From assembly GCA_015501605.1 (NCBI GenBank), contig JADNRZ010000019.1, positions 434,001 through 498,000 on the forward strand: a stretch of 64,000 bases of DNA, given 5' to 3'. The translations under genes and the position numbers were made by a program. The notes under the pieces are model-generated. The model made no database searches and had not been told where the DNA came from. It saw only the letters and a list, made by a program, of their open reading frames with translations. Positions 25,291 to 37,289 of this stretch are shown piece by piece; position 1 is the stretch's first letter; each line of letters begins with the position of its first letter. Source of the DNA: Panaeolus papilionaceus (Eukaryota; Basidiomycota; Agaricomycetes; Agaricales).

Positions 25291-27286
25291 ATGTCGTCTT
25301 TTGACCTTCTGTCACTTCCACTTGAACTAATTGGCAAGATTGTTGAACATGTACGTCCACATATTATCAAGATGATGTCCTACAGTACTAACCCACGTTC
25401 CAGCTACCAGATGCTCACAAGAAGCCCCTACGATTGGTGTGCCACGACCTTGATGGCATTGTTGCTCGCCAGCTGTTCTCTAGGATTGTTTTGAAGTACA
25501 GCAACTACCAGCCAGACTTGCTGCCTGCACAATTGGAAGCTCTTGCCACGCGTTCAACGCCCATTCGCAAATACGTTCGCTCACTGGAGATCAGAGGCTT
25601 CTCGCCTGACTCCCATCTCGGCGTCCGCTCGCGTTCACGATCAATGGAACGCAACACTAGTCGCGGATCTCGTTCTCGCAGTCGTGGACCACTCGCCGAA
25701 GAACACATCGTTAATCGCGGATTGTTAGCTCATCTTGGACTGGCGATTTGCTCCTTGACCAAGGTGGAAAGCGTTTGGTACGCATATTTGATTTCTCTTT
25801 CACCCGCTACAAAGCCTCATGATCCGGTTTACTTCTAGGTGGCAGTTTGGGATGAATGACCCTGAATGGGCCAAATCTGTCGTAATGGATGCCCTCGCCT
25901 CGCTGCCGCACTTGTCCTCTCTCAAGATCTCCCTGGGCGGGGGTTCTGCAGCGTCTCTTCGTTTGGAACAACTCACAAATCTCCGTCATATTGTGATCAC
26001 CGGGTCTTGCCCCTTTTACCGAGAACTCATCATCCCCGGTCTTCGCACACTGATCCACAACTCTCCAAATCTCCAAACTCTTGACGTGGACAGCGGAACC
26101 TACCGCGTTGACACTGAAACCTGCACCCTCCATGACCTTCTGACGGACATCACACATGACAGCGACACGGGCAACGAATCCTCTTCCACCTCCAAAGCGT
26201 CTAACCATTCCTCTACGCCCCAGGTTTTTGCACCTCTCAGCTTGGAGCGCCTTGCCCTGCGAGGTTGGTGCGTACGTCTGGATGAATACACCCTTCCCCA
26301 TCTCCGCTTCTTGAAGTCGCTGTCCCTGTATGAAACTCTTCATCCTCACAAAGATATCTCTAACGATCTCTCTGACGACGCGCGTATCTCGCTTGTGGAA
26401 CGCGTCACGCCCTATTCGTCAACTCCGTCTGAGATATTTGAGTCTCTCCGCGAGTCATCAATCCGGATTTCAAGCCTTTCTACGGATGCTGTATGCCCGT
26501 CGCTCTTGACCTACCTCTCCTCATACTCTGGCTTGAAGAAACTGGTTTTGACTGGTGCAGACGGCCCAAGTGGAACGAAGGAGGAGAGCGAACGTCTTGC
26601 TGAAACGTTCTACGTTGAAGTTCTTCCACTCCACCGCAACACGTTGGAGGTATTGGTGATTGAACCCAGGTTTGAGGGTGGCTGGTGCTTTAACTCGAGG
26701 AACAAGGAGACGATTGGGGAATTGAAGAACCTCAAGAGCTTGAAGCTGGCTGTCCGAGGTGCTGAGGTGGGCATTCCTGCTACCTCACCTCCTCGTGAAG
26801 TACGAGGGAGAGACAGGGGTAAACCCAAGGATGCTGTGGTAAGCTATTTTCCCATAATCTATAAATATACATCAAATCTAATCTTATTTTCAGTGGAACC
26901 TCCTAGACACGACGACGACCTTACCATCCCTCACTCACCTCACCATTTCATCCACCGAGTCTGACGTCAGTCGCTACTCGTCAGCCGCTTCCGTCCTCTC
27001 ACCTTCGTCGTATGGCCACCTTTATCGCGTTAACCGCGAAATTTCCAAGAGTGTTACCACATTCGGTCCTCTCGACGAAGGTATCGAAGAAGCCAACGAA
27101 AACGAAGAAGTGGGCGAAGAATTGGGGAAGACCGCTGAACAGACCCCAACCCGGGCTAGTCGGTCTGCAGTTCAGCACCGGGTAATCACAACTCCTGCTC
27201 GCGATTATATCCCGAGGTACGACAAGGAACGCGGTGGCGTTTGGTTTAGGAGCTCTATGATGCAAGGTAGTCATCTCGAACTCTAA
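25291..27286 (+). CDS. F-box/LRR protein
   Basis: Four exons, 25291-25350, 25404-25777, 25839-26838 and 26894-27286, have introns of 53, 61 and 55 nt and matching phases; about 608 aa. The N-terminal F-box begins LSLPLELIGKIVEH and continues across the first intron with LPDAHKKPLRLVC. An Arg/Ser-rich insertion (about 80-105) is followed by irregular leucine-rich repeats. The last exon is acidic (EEANENEEVGEE region). The likely role is a substrate adaptor of an SCF ubiquitin ligase, binding Skp1 through the F-box; this is inferred. The ATG at 25291 has a good context (CCACGATG). The long third exon and all splice junctions are clear, so the model is reliable. Confidence 0.82.
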
Positions 27287-27480
27287 CCAGGGTAGGCGTG
27301 CATACTGGAATTTCAAAAGTTTAAAATTATATTTATAGCGGAACGGACTAGGAATCAATTAGTATTAATAATTTTGTACAATTTAAAATTACTTCAGAGA
27401 TGTTCAAGTTGACGTAGGAATAGTTGAGTAATGTATATGTATAAGATCTTCCCAGTCCGGCCTGGTTCCTTCTGAATGCC

Positions 27481-28556
27481 TTAATCTTGCGGCAGTCGAA
27501 GAGGCGCAGATTTTACAGTGGCGTACCACTCCATGCCCTTCTCAGTCAGGTTTTGGCGCCAATTAAATGCCAGGTTAAACCATTGGTTGTAGGGAACTTC
27601 TGCCTTGAAGTAATTGTCTGGATCAATTTAAAATTTGAGTTAAATCGTGTCAACGGTCAACAAAATTAGAAAGGTAGAACACGATATTTGTCTGCACTTA
27701 CTCTTACGGGCGATGACAACATGTTCAGCATATTGCCAGCAATCGAGAAATCCATACGCCCCAGATATCCAGTCGTCAGTGTTGCTCATACTTGAGTCGA
27801 GGATCACAATGCGGTCGCGATCCTGGACCAGCCCACATATTTCTGGGTTCATCGGGAGCCCTGAGCTCGAATATAGGCAGCACACAACCAGTTGTGAGCA
27901 AGAGTCGATAGCGTCCGCCAGGACGGGCGAGTCATAGTTATGAGGGACGAAGCAATAGATCGAAAGATGGGTTAGGTGGTTGAACGACCTGAGAACATCA
28001 AAAGGGAAATCGCGGCAAGGTTCAAGCATTTCCATGTGGGTTAAGTTGATGAAAGGGGGTTGGAGCAACTCCTCTCTGGAGATATGATCGAAATCTCCGG
28101 AGAGGATTTGTAGGTTTTGGAGCCTTTTTAGTGCTGGGATGATGCGTCGTAGCGGCTGGTTATACCAAACTGCTAGATTGCGCACGTTCGGGCTGTATTG
28201 CAGGAACTCACATATGTCCTCAGGGCACTTGTGGACATGTCCTAAAAGCATGCTTCGCGCGTATTTGCCAATTTCCTCAGCATTTGGCGTTGTTGAGAGT
28301 GCAAAGTCGGGGAATGGCTTTATGCATCCCTGATCGAAAACGCTGTACATCAGGGGGCGGATCCTGGTGTGGTGTGAGCTAATTGTGGTGCTCGGTGATG
28401 AGATACTCGCTATGACTCTCACCATTCTAAAATGCGTTTGGCTACGAACAGCATAATCTTCGCCGTGCATGGGTCTTTTGGATCAAATGCCATCTCAAAG
28501 ATCTTGCGCTCGAGTTCGGGAGGGAGAAGGGGCTCTGGTAGGTGCTCCATGATCAT
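27481..28556 (-). CDS. Tandem F-box-like family, copy A
   Basis: Exons 28556-28423, 28363-27702 and 27617-27481 give about 310 aa, with introns of 59 and 84 nt. The architecture is shared by the whole array. Exon 1 is an F-box-like LPPELERKIFEMAF...VAKRILEW ending inside the Trp codon. Exon 2 starts IRPLMY and carries LRR-like repeats such as LTHMEMLEP and LTHLSIYCF. A short exon 3 contains NYFK...EKGMEWY. It is the most diverged intact member. The function is probably ubiquitin-ligase adaptation, inferred only from the F-box-like start. Confidence 0.75.
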
Positions 28557-29027
28557 GAGAGGATCGCGTTCCGCCGCCAAGATGTGAATGGGAAAAGAGT
28601 GACTTGTATGAAGATTTGCCCCAGACAATACATTTATACTGTGGAAATTGCCATGACATTGACAGGAACAAACTGATAACAAAGCCATTCAAAAGAAACG
28701 TGACATTGCGGCTGCTAGGGCTCTGTTTCACAGCCATCATGAACTGACAGATTCTGTGCGGGACCAGTTGAGGCTCGACGTAGGGGCGCAAGTTGTGTTT
28801 ATTCGATAATTGAGTAAATAAACTGAGCACTTTCGATTAGTGTCAAGGAACGTAACTGATCAGTGCTCAATGTTGATATGATATTGAGCGATCAAAATAT
28901 CTTTGAATCAACACGTCATGATAAGCCGTTGCAATAGTTTAAATTAGACCTAAAGCCGTATGTATGAATCGCTGAGTGGGAAATATGTCAAAAGGCCAGA
29001 TCCCAGGCGTCTACTCAGTCCTCCACC

Positions 29028-29829
29028 TAGCCGTATATTACGCCCATGCGCGGCAATGTAAGACCCCCATACCACTTTCTTCCTTCCTCTGTCAAATGTG
29101 CAGGACAGTCAAAGTTTTGTGGGAAAATATCGTCCTGGAAGCCTCCTGGTAAGACGTATTTCTCTTTCCAGAGCACTGGACGCACAGCTTCCTATTGGGA
29201 AGAAATAGGGAAGAAATAGTTAACAAATAACTAGAATATCTTTACGATATCTGTGGTCTAAGTAATGTAAAAAATAGGTAACTGGCACTTTTAAATATTT
29301 TGCATCACAGATACGGTGTAAAATAGGGAAAGAAAAAATGAAAGTCACTTGGTTACATACATTTCCACTTGATAAGACAAAGGAAACAAGAAAAGTTGGG
29401 GGTTGCCTTATTTTGATAGATATTTATCTTTTTCGTACTCAGAATATAAGTTGAAAAATAAGATAGCGGAATCACGTCAAAGAAATTAAGTCCCAGTGGC
29501 GCCTAGACACGACTAACCAACTACGAACCCGTTGTGCGACCAGTCACCAGCATCAAACCCGCACTGGCCTTGAGATCCAGTGGATCATAAGCCAAAGTAA
29601 AGATGATACGCTCTATCTCAGGAGGAAGGAGTAGAACGATAGCCTGGTTGCCATTGAATTCCGCAATCTGAAGATATGTGCATACTTCCGATATGGTGGA
29701 TTTGAACAAAGGGTACTGCAGGTGCGTGGGCTCAGAATTCGGGATGAAATGGCCGGCTATCTCCGCAATCGCAGGAATATGAAGCTTTCGAATGAGTCGT
29801 CGTCGTCGAACGCACATGATGGCTCTCAA
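29028..29829 (-). pseudogene. Tandem F-box-like family, copy lacking exon 2
   Basis: An exon-1-like segment (about 29650-29550, LLLPPEIERIIFTLAYD...LMLV) diverges before the usual VAKR...W donor. An exon-3-like segment lies at about 29200-29028 on the same strand after a CCCAATAG acceptor (FDCPAHLTEEGRKWYGG, then a stop). The roughly 0.3 kb between them is AT-rich and has no LRR exon, whereas sister copies carry an exon 2 of about 690 nt. It is therefore an internally deleted gene. Confidence 0.65.
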
Positions 29830-29955
29830 AGTCAGGACAATCGCCCCGATTGTTCAAAATAAGCTACCTCAATACACGTTGCTTAAGATTTTACAATTGG
29901 GAATATCCTGTCCATAATAGCATCATGCCCTGGGGGGTAAAATATTCCAACAGGA

Positions 29956-31052
29956 CTAGAAGTGCCGGCCAGCTGCCCATTCTTTCGAATACCACTCTTT
30001 TCCTTCGTCGATCAAATGCTCCAGCCAATTGAAGCCGGAAATAAAAGGGTTGTTTTGAAATTCGCCTTTTTTAAAGTACTTTTCTGTTATCATTGGATCA
30101 CTTGAGTATTCCATCTTAGTGTTCATATCTGACAATGAAAGACCCACTCTTTCGCGCCGTAATAATCTGATCCGCATAGATCCAAGAATCGTAAAACCCC
30201 CTGGCTCCCTTGATCCAATCGTCTGCATTACATAGATTAGACTCGATGATAACAAGGCGCTGGTCCTTTTGGTGCATAGTGCGGAGAATTGGTGGACAGA
30301 TTCTGAGCGCTTCGCTCTCAGGATCACTGGCGTCGTACGGCTCGCAGAGAATGAGGGCTTCAAGATTCGAGCCTACGTCCAAAATCATCTGAATCTTGTC
30401 CATGTTCCAAACCTGCAAGTCATAAAATCGGAGGTGGGTGACCCGAGAGTGTTGGATGTAAGCCGGAAGGAGGGATAGCGTTTCTTCGGTGGTGGAAACA
30501 AGTTCGACGTGTGTTAGATTCAAAAAAATAGGGTTGCGCAAGTCGTCTTCGGTGATCTCCTGGATTTTTCCCGATATCATTCTGAGACTGGTCGTGTTGG
30601 CGAGGCTCTGTAGCCAGTTTTTCACAGAAAGGGAATACCAGCACGCAAGACTTTTCAGATTGGGACAATGCACGAGAAGGCGATGGGCGTCTTCGTCTGT
30701 CTCGTGAATTTGGCCCATAATCAGATGATGGACGAAGCCACCAATTTGTTCGATTGTGGGGCAGCCAGGCTTGGAGAAGTTGGGGATAGGGTATTCTCCG
30801 ACCTGGTCTACCGTACGATATATGAGTGGGATTACCCTGTTACGTGGTGCATTTCAAAAAGTGGGTTAATAGTCAGGGTCAATATAACACCCACCATTCA
30901 TGAACACGCTTTGCGACAAGTAACATCGCAAGATTTGTCTTGTGATCAAGGGCATCGAACGCACTAGTGAAGATGGTATACTCCAGTTCTGGAGGCAGAT
31001 AAGGCTCTAGTCTCGATCCACTCTTATCGGGCGAGCGCTCTGTGTCTGACAT
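29956..31052 (-). CDS. Tandem F-box-like family, copy B
   Basis: Exons 31052-30895, 30836-30148 and 30083-29956, with introns of 58 and 64 nt; about 324 aa. Exon 1 has LEPYLPPELEYTIFTSAFD...LLVAKRVHEW. Exon 2 opens VIPLIYRTVDQV and continues with PNFSKPGCPTIEQIGGFVHH and LRR-like segments. Exon 3 contains KYFKKGEF...DEGKEWYSKEW. No lesion is visible. Phases match those of copies A, D and E, which shows common descent with intron positions conserved. Confidence 0.78.
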
Positions 31053-31372
31053 CTGAAAATAGGAGATCTGGGTAGGACAAAGTGGAATGCGTGCGAATGC
31101 GATTCTTCATCATGCATCATGATTGTCAACGGACAAGCTCCCACGCCCTTGCCGTCCTTTGTTGGATACTGGACAAGAAGGGGAAGTCGTGAGATCATTA
31201 GAACGTATTCAATTCCCTACGTGTTTGTACAGCGGTGTGGTGTCCGTGTTCTAATTGTTTACTTGAGCGAGCTGACAATAAATTCAAATATATTTTGAAG
31301 AAAAGTGTCACAATTACGAAGGGAGAGCAACTTTCTATACCCTATATCACGACCTTCGGACATCGTCCACAG

Positions 31373-32432
31373 TCACAAGTAGACAACACGCCTCTTGCAT
31401 TCCTCCTCGTACCACACTTGGACCCCTTTTCGTTCATGAACTCGTACAAGTCAAAGTGGTGGAAAATTTGTTGAGAGCTGCCGGCCTTGAAATAAGTATC
31501 TGTAATATGAACAAATTGAGACAGGGGATTGCATAATGAAGGGAAGTGCTCACTCTGACGGGCTGTTACAACATGCTTTGCGAATGTCCATGAGTCATAG
31601 AATCCCCTAATGCCACGGGTCCCATCTTCTGAGATGCAGAGGTTGTTATCCAGAAGTACGAGACGTGGATGCTCCACGCCAATCCGGTATAACTTACGGG
31701 GAGCATCACCACCACCACTGTGCGCATTAGAGTACAGCACCGTAATGATAAAAACGCGCAGCCTCGTACACAGATCCAAAAGTTCTTTGATTGGATAATC
31801 ACCCACTCCCTTTATGTTACACATACGCAGGTGTGTGAGTTGGGATTGTTGAAGGTACGACTGCATGAAATCCCGTTTAGGGGCATTGTTGTAGTAGCAC
31901 ATGATTTCCAAGTGAGTTAATCGAAAGAGCGCAGAGGTGCATAGTTCTTCTTCCGATATATCAGGAGGGTCTCCAGATAAAATTCGAAGGTTTTCCAGGC
32001 AGGCGAGGCTTGGTAACATGCTCTTGAGCTGGCCAGAGTACCAATACATTAGGGATCTCAATTTCGCGGAATGAGATAGTATTCGTTCAACTTCTGATTC
32101 TGCGTGGTTGGCCGGACCGAGTATGAGATGATGTACGAAAGGACCAATTTTCTCAAAGGTCGGGCAGCCATCTTAGGTGAAATCTGGCACCGCAGGGGAT
32201 GAAGCCTGATCCACTACACGATACACCAGTGGGCGAAGCCTGGAACGGGTTTTCTGAACAATTCCATCAAATGTCGCAATAAATTGGCTCACGATTCACA
32301 TACGCGCTTAGCAACCAGCAAAAGTGCGGTGGTGTTTTTATAATCGAAGATATCATAATAGGTTATGGTGAAGAAGATGTGCTCCACCTCTGGAGGAAGA
32401 CGTGGTTCAATATCTTCCGATGGATGGCTCAT
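31373..32432 (-). pseudogene. Tandem F-box-like family, copy C (inactivated)
   Basis: The three-exon structure is recognisable (32432-32292, 32239-31554, 31499 to about 31373) with standard splice sites. Exon 2 has a TAA in PDFT*DGCP, where sisters have Lys or Arg followed by Glu-Gly-Cys-Pro. Exon 1 is 141 nt by coordinates instead of the phase-correct 140, consistent with one extra base in an A/T run near 32336. The conserved Trp at the exon 1/2 junction is Ser. Exon 3 changes frame before its WYEEE segment. Copy C is closest to copy D, including the 5' flank, so it is a recent duplicate that decayed. Confidence 0.8.
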
Positions 32433-32927
32433 GGTGGAGGTATTTAAGCATCAACAATGTTGCATTCACGATGCAGTGCAGTGCATGCCCACCGCAAAAT
32501 CCCGACTGACATCCCATGCCTCGAATGGTGTTGCTTCGTTTGCTTGCTTATCTTGAACTAGAAATGTGTTCGTCCATTATATATTGCGGATATGCAGCGG
32601 ACAGGCAGTACTCTACTCTTCCGTTATGACCACCATCGGTATACAGTGTGTTGGAATTTTCGAGAGACAATTCACGCGCGATGACGAAGAACAAATACGA
32701 TAGATTTCGTTTGACCTCTGGGGACGAGAGAGAGGCAAACGGATAGGTAAATAATACAAAAAGTAGTTACTTGTATAGATATTTTAATCAGCATGCGCGG
32801 TAATTCTAAAATACAACAGAAAGTACAAGAAATAAAAGAAGATGAAAATAAGCGGAGCAGCGCGCGGTATTGCGACGCGCGGACGAGAATAACAAAATGA
32901 AATATAGCTACTGAAAATCTCGAATTC

Positions 32928-34034
32928 TTACGATGTAGCTTGAGGATAAAACTTGTGATTCTTTTGCTCCTCGGAGTACCACTCTCGTCCCTTGTTGTTC
33001 AAGTAGTCGTGCAAGCCAAAAGAGGTGAAAAACCAACGACGACCACCTTCCTTCAAATAATTATCTGTTTGATAGAGTATTTGGACCAGGAGATATCAGT
33101 ATTCAAGGTAGAGAGCTCACTTCGGCGGGCAGTTACCACTTGCTCTGCGAATGTCCAAGCGTCGTAAAATCCTCTCGCACCCCTAATCCAACCGTCTACG
33201 AAGCAGAGTCTGTGTTCCAGGATAACCAGGTTGGTGTTCTTCTCGCAGACCTCAACTACGTCAGAGCGAAGAATCAAATCACCGTTCATGTCATCGACAT
33301 GGCATACCATGGCAATAATGAGGACGCGCAGCCTCGGGCACACATTTAACATTGCTTGGATTGGGTGGGGATTCATTTCTTCAATGCCATACAGACGCAG
33401 ATGTGTGAGTTGAGATTGTCGAATGTACAATAGGAGGATATCCCATTTAGGTATGTCGTTTACGAAACATATGAGCTCCAAGTGGGTTAATCGGAGGAGT
33501 GCCGGACTACAGAGCTCTTCCTCTGAAATATCGGTAGGGAGCGCTGCGGATAACATTCGAAGATTTTCCAAGGAGGCCCGGGTGAGGCCTGGTAATATAT
33601 GCTTGAGTTGGACAGAGAACCAAAAGGTGAGGGATTTCAAGTTCGGGAAATGGGAGAGTATTTGCTCGAATTCTGAGTCCGCCTGATTGGCGCGACCGAG
33701 TAAAAGATGATGTACGAAAGGCCCGATTTGCTCATATGTTGGGCAACCCTCTCTGGCAAAATCTGGCGTAGCTCGCTCTGAGACCTGATCCACGACACGA
33801 TACATAAGTGGCCGAATCCTAGCGCATTATTGTGTGAACATCATCATCAAACGCCGCTGAATAAACCACTCGCCATTCGCAAATACGTTTAGCGACCAGC
33901 AAAAGCGCCGTGCTGTTTTTATAATCGAAGATATCATCATACGTCATCGTGAAGATGATACGCTCCACCTCTGGAGGAAGACGTGGTTCGATATCTTCCA
34001 TGACAATTTCCGATGGATGGCTCATCGTGGACAT
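32928..34034 (-). CDS. Tandem F-box-like family, copy D, with a GC-AG intron
   Basis: Exons 34034-33874, 33818-33121 and 33064-32928 give about 331 aa. Exon 1 carries IEPRLPPEVERIIFTMTYDD...LLVAKRICEW. Exon 2 starts IRPLMYRVVDQV and includes EGCPTYEQIGPFVHH. Exon 3 contains NYLKEGGRRWFF...NNKGREWYSEE. Intron 1 (33873-33819) begins GCGAGT rather than GT. The splice is required to keep the frame and matches the intron position of every sister copy. Intron 2 is 56 nt with a normal GTGAGC. There are no other lesions, so the gene is probably active if the GC donor is used. Confidence 0.75.
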
Positions 34035-34196
34035 ATTCAAGAATCAACAATGTTGCATTCACTATGCAGCAACGATGCAGTGCCAGTCATGCAGGCTGAT
34101 TCATGGTGTCCCACGTCTGGAACGATAAAGATTCGAGGTATTTATCTACCTGGATCTATTTCCGTATATAGAAATGAAACATGACAGTATCAAACT

Positions 34197-35316
34197 CTAC
34201 TCGTCATTGGCAGTTAACGAAGCCGGAGGGCAAATAACATGTTGCTTTTTTTCCTCGGAGTACCATTCGCGCCCTTTGTCGTTCAAGTGGTCCGACAAGT
34301 CAAAAGTGGTGAAATGCCACCGTCGTAGGTCATCGACCTTGAAATAATTTTCTGGTTCAGGGAGCTTTCAGGGCCAGTATATGTAAATATAATGGTAGAG
34401 GACTTACTTCGGCGAGCAGTTACAACTTGCTCTGCGAACGTCCATGAGTCGTAGAATCCTCTCGCGCCCTTGAGCCAGTCCTCCGTGTTGCAGAGGTCAG
34501 TCTCCAAGATAACCAGACGGAGATCCTTCGCACAAGCCATAACTATGTCAGGATCAAGATCCAGATCCTTATCATTTTCCTCGATGTTGAAGGCCTGTGT
34601 CATGATAAGCACGCGCAGCCTGGAACAGGCATCCAGAATTTCTTGGACGGGAGTTAGATAGTCGTCAAACTCGTCTATGCCATACAGACGTAAATGAGTG
34701 AGTTCAGATCTTGAAACATACGAAGGCAAGATGTCCAGCATATATGCGTTGTCGTTATCACTCAATATCTCCAAGTGCGTCAACCGTAGAAAGGAGGGAG
34801 TGTAGAGCTCGTGCTCCTGGACATTGCTCAGGTCTCCTGATAGCGCGCGGAGATTTTCCGCAGAGACTAGGCTTGATGAAAAAGGCTTGATTTTGAACGA
34901 GTACCAACAAGCCAGGGATTTTATGTTCGGGCATTGGCTAATGATTTGCTGGATTTCTGATTCTTGCCGTTGCGTCCTGCCCAGTATGAGATGCTGCACG
35001 AAAGTGCCGATATCCTCAATGGGTGGACAGCCCTCCTTGCTGAAATCCGGAATAGTTACTGGTGAAACCTGATCTATAACACGGTAAATAAGTGGGCGAA
35101 TCCTGAGATTTGTTGCTCTAGATAAGAATATGTTACATGGTAGAATCAGAAAGCTCACCATGCACGAACCCGCTTCGCGACCAATGAGAGCACAGCACCG
35201 GTTTGAACGCTGGATGGATCAAATGCCATCGTAAAAATTATGTGCTCCACTTCTGGAGGAAGACGGGGTTCGACATCGTCTGTAGACACTTCAGGCAGAC
35301 GAAGCTGGGCGGACAT
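34197..35316 (-). CDS. Tandem F-box-like family, copy E
   Basis: Exons 35316-35159, 35102-34408 and 34351-34197, with two 56-nt introns; about 335 aa, the longest member. Exon 1 has VEPRLPPEVEHIIFTMAFD...SLVAKRVRAW. Exon 2 opens IRPLIYRVIDQV with EGCPPIEDIGTFVQH and LRR-like segments such as LTHLEILSD. Exon 3 has NYFKVDDLRRWHF...NDKGREWYSEE and a longer tail. All splice sites are canonical. It is the most upstream unit of the array in its transcription direction. Confidence 0.8.
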
Positions 35317-35863
35317 CAGGAACAACGTTTTCAGATCCAGGATACAGCAATGCTGCATTCAGCACATGGAGCGCAAGATGCCGAGTAACTTCCCACGCCA
35401 GAAGCGTCGTTCAGGTTTGGTTCAGGTTCACCTCTCTCTTAGATTATTGCCTGATGCCTTTATTTTATCTTCGCAATGTAAATGTTCACTTTCAAGATAC
35501 ACATAATAGGTGATTCAAGTGTTTCATTATATGTGATCTCATGTCCTTTGGTCGCACACCTGAGCAAGTAGGATGATCTTGAGTCGAATATCTTTCTCGT
35601 CCTGAGATTTTAATGCTCTAGAAGTTACGATTCCAAATATTACAAACTGGATTTCCAACCACGAAACAATAAGCTTGAGACCTCACAATTGAACTCACTT
35701 GCATACCGGAGATTGAAGTATCACGAGGACAGGGGCTCTGATCAACCGCCGCTGAGTCAGCAGACTGTGCCGAGATTCTCACGCAACAAGCCATCAACCA
35801 ACAAGGTACACTCACCGCTACGACCTACGACCCCACCCAAAGAATCCTCAAGAAAACGGCGAG
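35317..35863. other. Divergent promoter region between F-box copy E and eL37
   Basis: About 550 bp separate the minus-strand copy E from the plus-strand ribosomal protein gene. No coding exon is seen. It must contain both promoters and the eL37 5' UTR. Confidence 0.5.
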
Positions 35864-36545
35864 ATGGTGAGTAAATGCTGCTCGAAATCAGGTTCTATTG
35901 GGTACACAGTATCTTCGATGGCGTTTTTGAAGGAATTGGGTTGGAATGTTGGGTGGATTGGGATGGATGACTTGGGATGGACTTGGATGACGATACTGGC
36001 AGACCCCATGCCCCAGTTTTGTTTTTGCGATGAAGTTCTGGACCGACGCTGATACATCTTGATCTGCTCCTTGCTACATTTCATAGACAAAAGGTGCGCA
36101 TTTTCTGAGGTTATGGACAATGAAACTTGGATTTTAACATTTCCTTGTTGATTAGGTACCTCGTCCTTCGGTAAGAGACACACCAAGTCCCACACGCTCT
36201 GCAGGCGTTGCGGAAACCGCTCCTTACACAGGCAACACAAAAGTGCGTTGGGTTCAATTGTAGGGCTTTTGGAAGGGTCTGATGAATTTTCGCTGCAGCT
36301 TGCGCCTCATGCGGATATCCCTCCGCCAAAATCAGGTCGTTTGAGTGGGGTCAGAAGGCCAAGCGCAGAAAGACCACTGGCAGTGGCAGGATGCGCTACT
36401 TGAAGGACGTCTCCAGGAGATTCAAGAACGGATTCAGGTATGTCATCAAGCTATTGAGCCCTGATCTCCCGCTGACATTGCACGTTTTCATTGCAGGGAG
36501 AACACCGTCGCTAAGAAGAGGGCCACCACGAAGACCGATGCCTAA
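35864..36545 (+). CDS. rpl37: 60S ribosomal protein eL37
   Basis: Five coding exons: 35864-35866 (ATG only), 36087-36093 (7-nt microexon ACAAAAG), 36156-36242, 36299-36437 and 36497-36545; 94 aa, normal for eL37. The splice gives the typical start [19 protein letters not shown]. The zinc-binding cysteines CRRC and CASC lie 11 residues apart (C-X2-C...C-X2-C), then comes the conserved block [19 protein letters not shown], then [14 protein letters not shown]. The protein binds 5.8S/25S rRNA in the large subunit. Intron 1 is 220 nt and the others are 56-62 nt. Without the microexon the family's Thr-Lys-Gly start cannot be built and the frame does not close, which supports it strongly. Confidence 0.92.
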
Positions 36546-37289
36546 ATTCCATTGTATTATCGTCTCTTCTTCCTGTATGCCTGCATCCTATGGTCTCGCC
36601 TCGCTCTCCCCATGCAATAAACATATGATTATCGCGCCGATCCACTCTCTCTGGGATACTGTTCATGTAAGACTGAGACGAGGAACAATTATGGTGGTAA
36701 TCGTGTTTCATTGAGACGACTAAGAGATTTTGTCCCTCTATTTTTGTGGACGACATGTGACGATGTCCTTGTGGCGTAGTCGCCTGGGGTCCCTGAACCA
36801 TGATACTCACTCACTCTTACAAGCTGACAAGCCCCAACCATGGACTCTGATTCCACAAAGCCAGGTATAAGCTCCCTTGCTCGATAAAATTCTCGTCATT
36901 TTTCTGACGATTATCCCTTGTCTCATACAGTTAAAGATGGACGAGGCCCGCTTATGCATTTACGGCCGAGATTTTCATTAAGGATCCGTAAATAGCAAGA
37001 CAGCGGCAACTCCCTTGAGCTACAAGTGCAGGAGGGAATCTTCAGTCCAGAAGTTCGTTCTATCTTTGAGGTTATATCAGGAGATTGTTTTCCATGCCCT
37101 TTTTACGTTCAGCATATAGTTTATCAGGCCACCTGGAAGCTTTCTCCGTTTATTGCTTTTCATGCCCTGCCTTCGTTGCAAATGAGAGCTGATATAGTCA
37201 AGCCAGGAAGATCGGCTGGTACGTATCATCTTTAGAAGCCAGTCGCCTTTCTGACGCTCATAGTTTAGATCATCAAGTCTTCGTACCTG
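36546..37289. other. eL37 3' flank and unassigned exon-like sequence
   Basis: An exon-like start, ATG at 36840 with a GTATAAG donor and an acceptor at about 36930, encodes a short unrecognised peptide ending in a stop. It may be the 5' part of the F-box relic downstream. Nothing else is supported. Confidence 0.3.

Noticed and set aside
25807..26349. 180-codon minus frame
   Set aside because: Antisense shadow of the F-box/LRR gene's third exon, which has clear splice sites and LRR-like sequence on the plus strand.
35867..36086. Possible intronic C/D snoRNA in eL37 intron 1
   Set aside because: A C-box-like GCGATGA and a CTGA are present, but they are too close together to form a normal C/D snoRNA.
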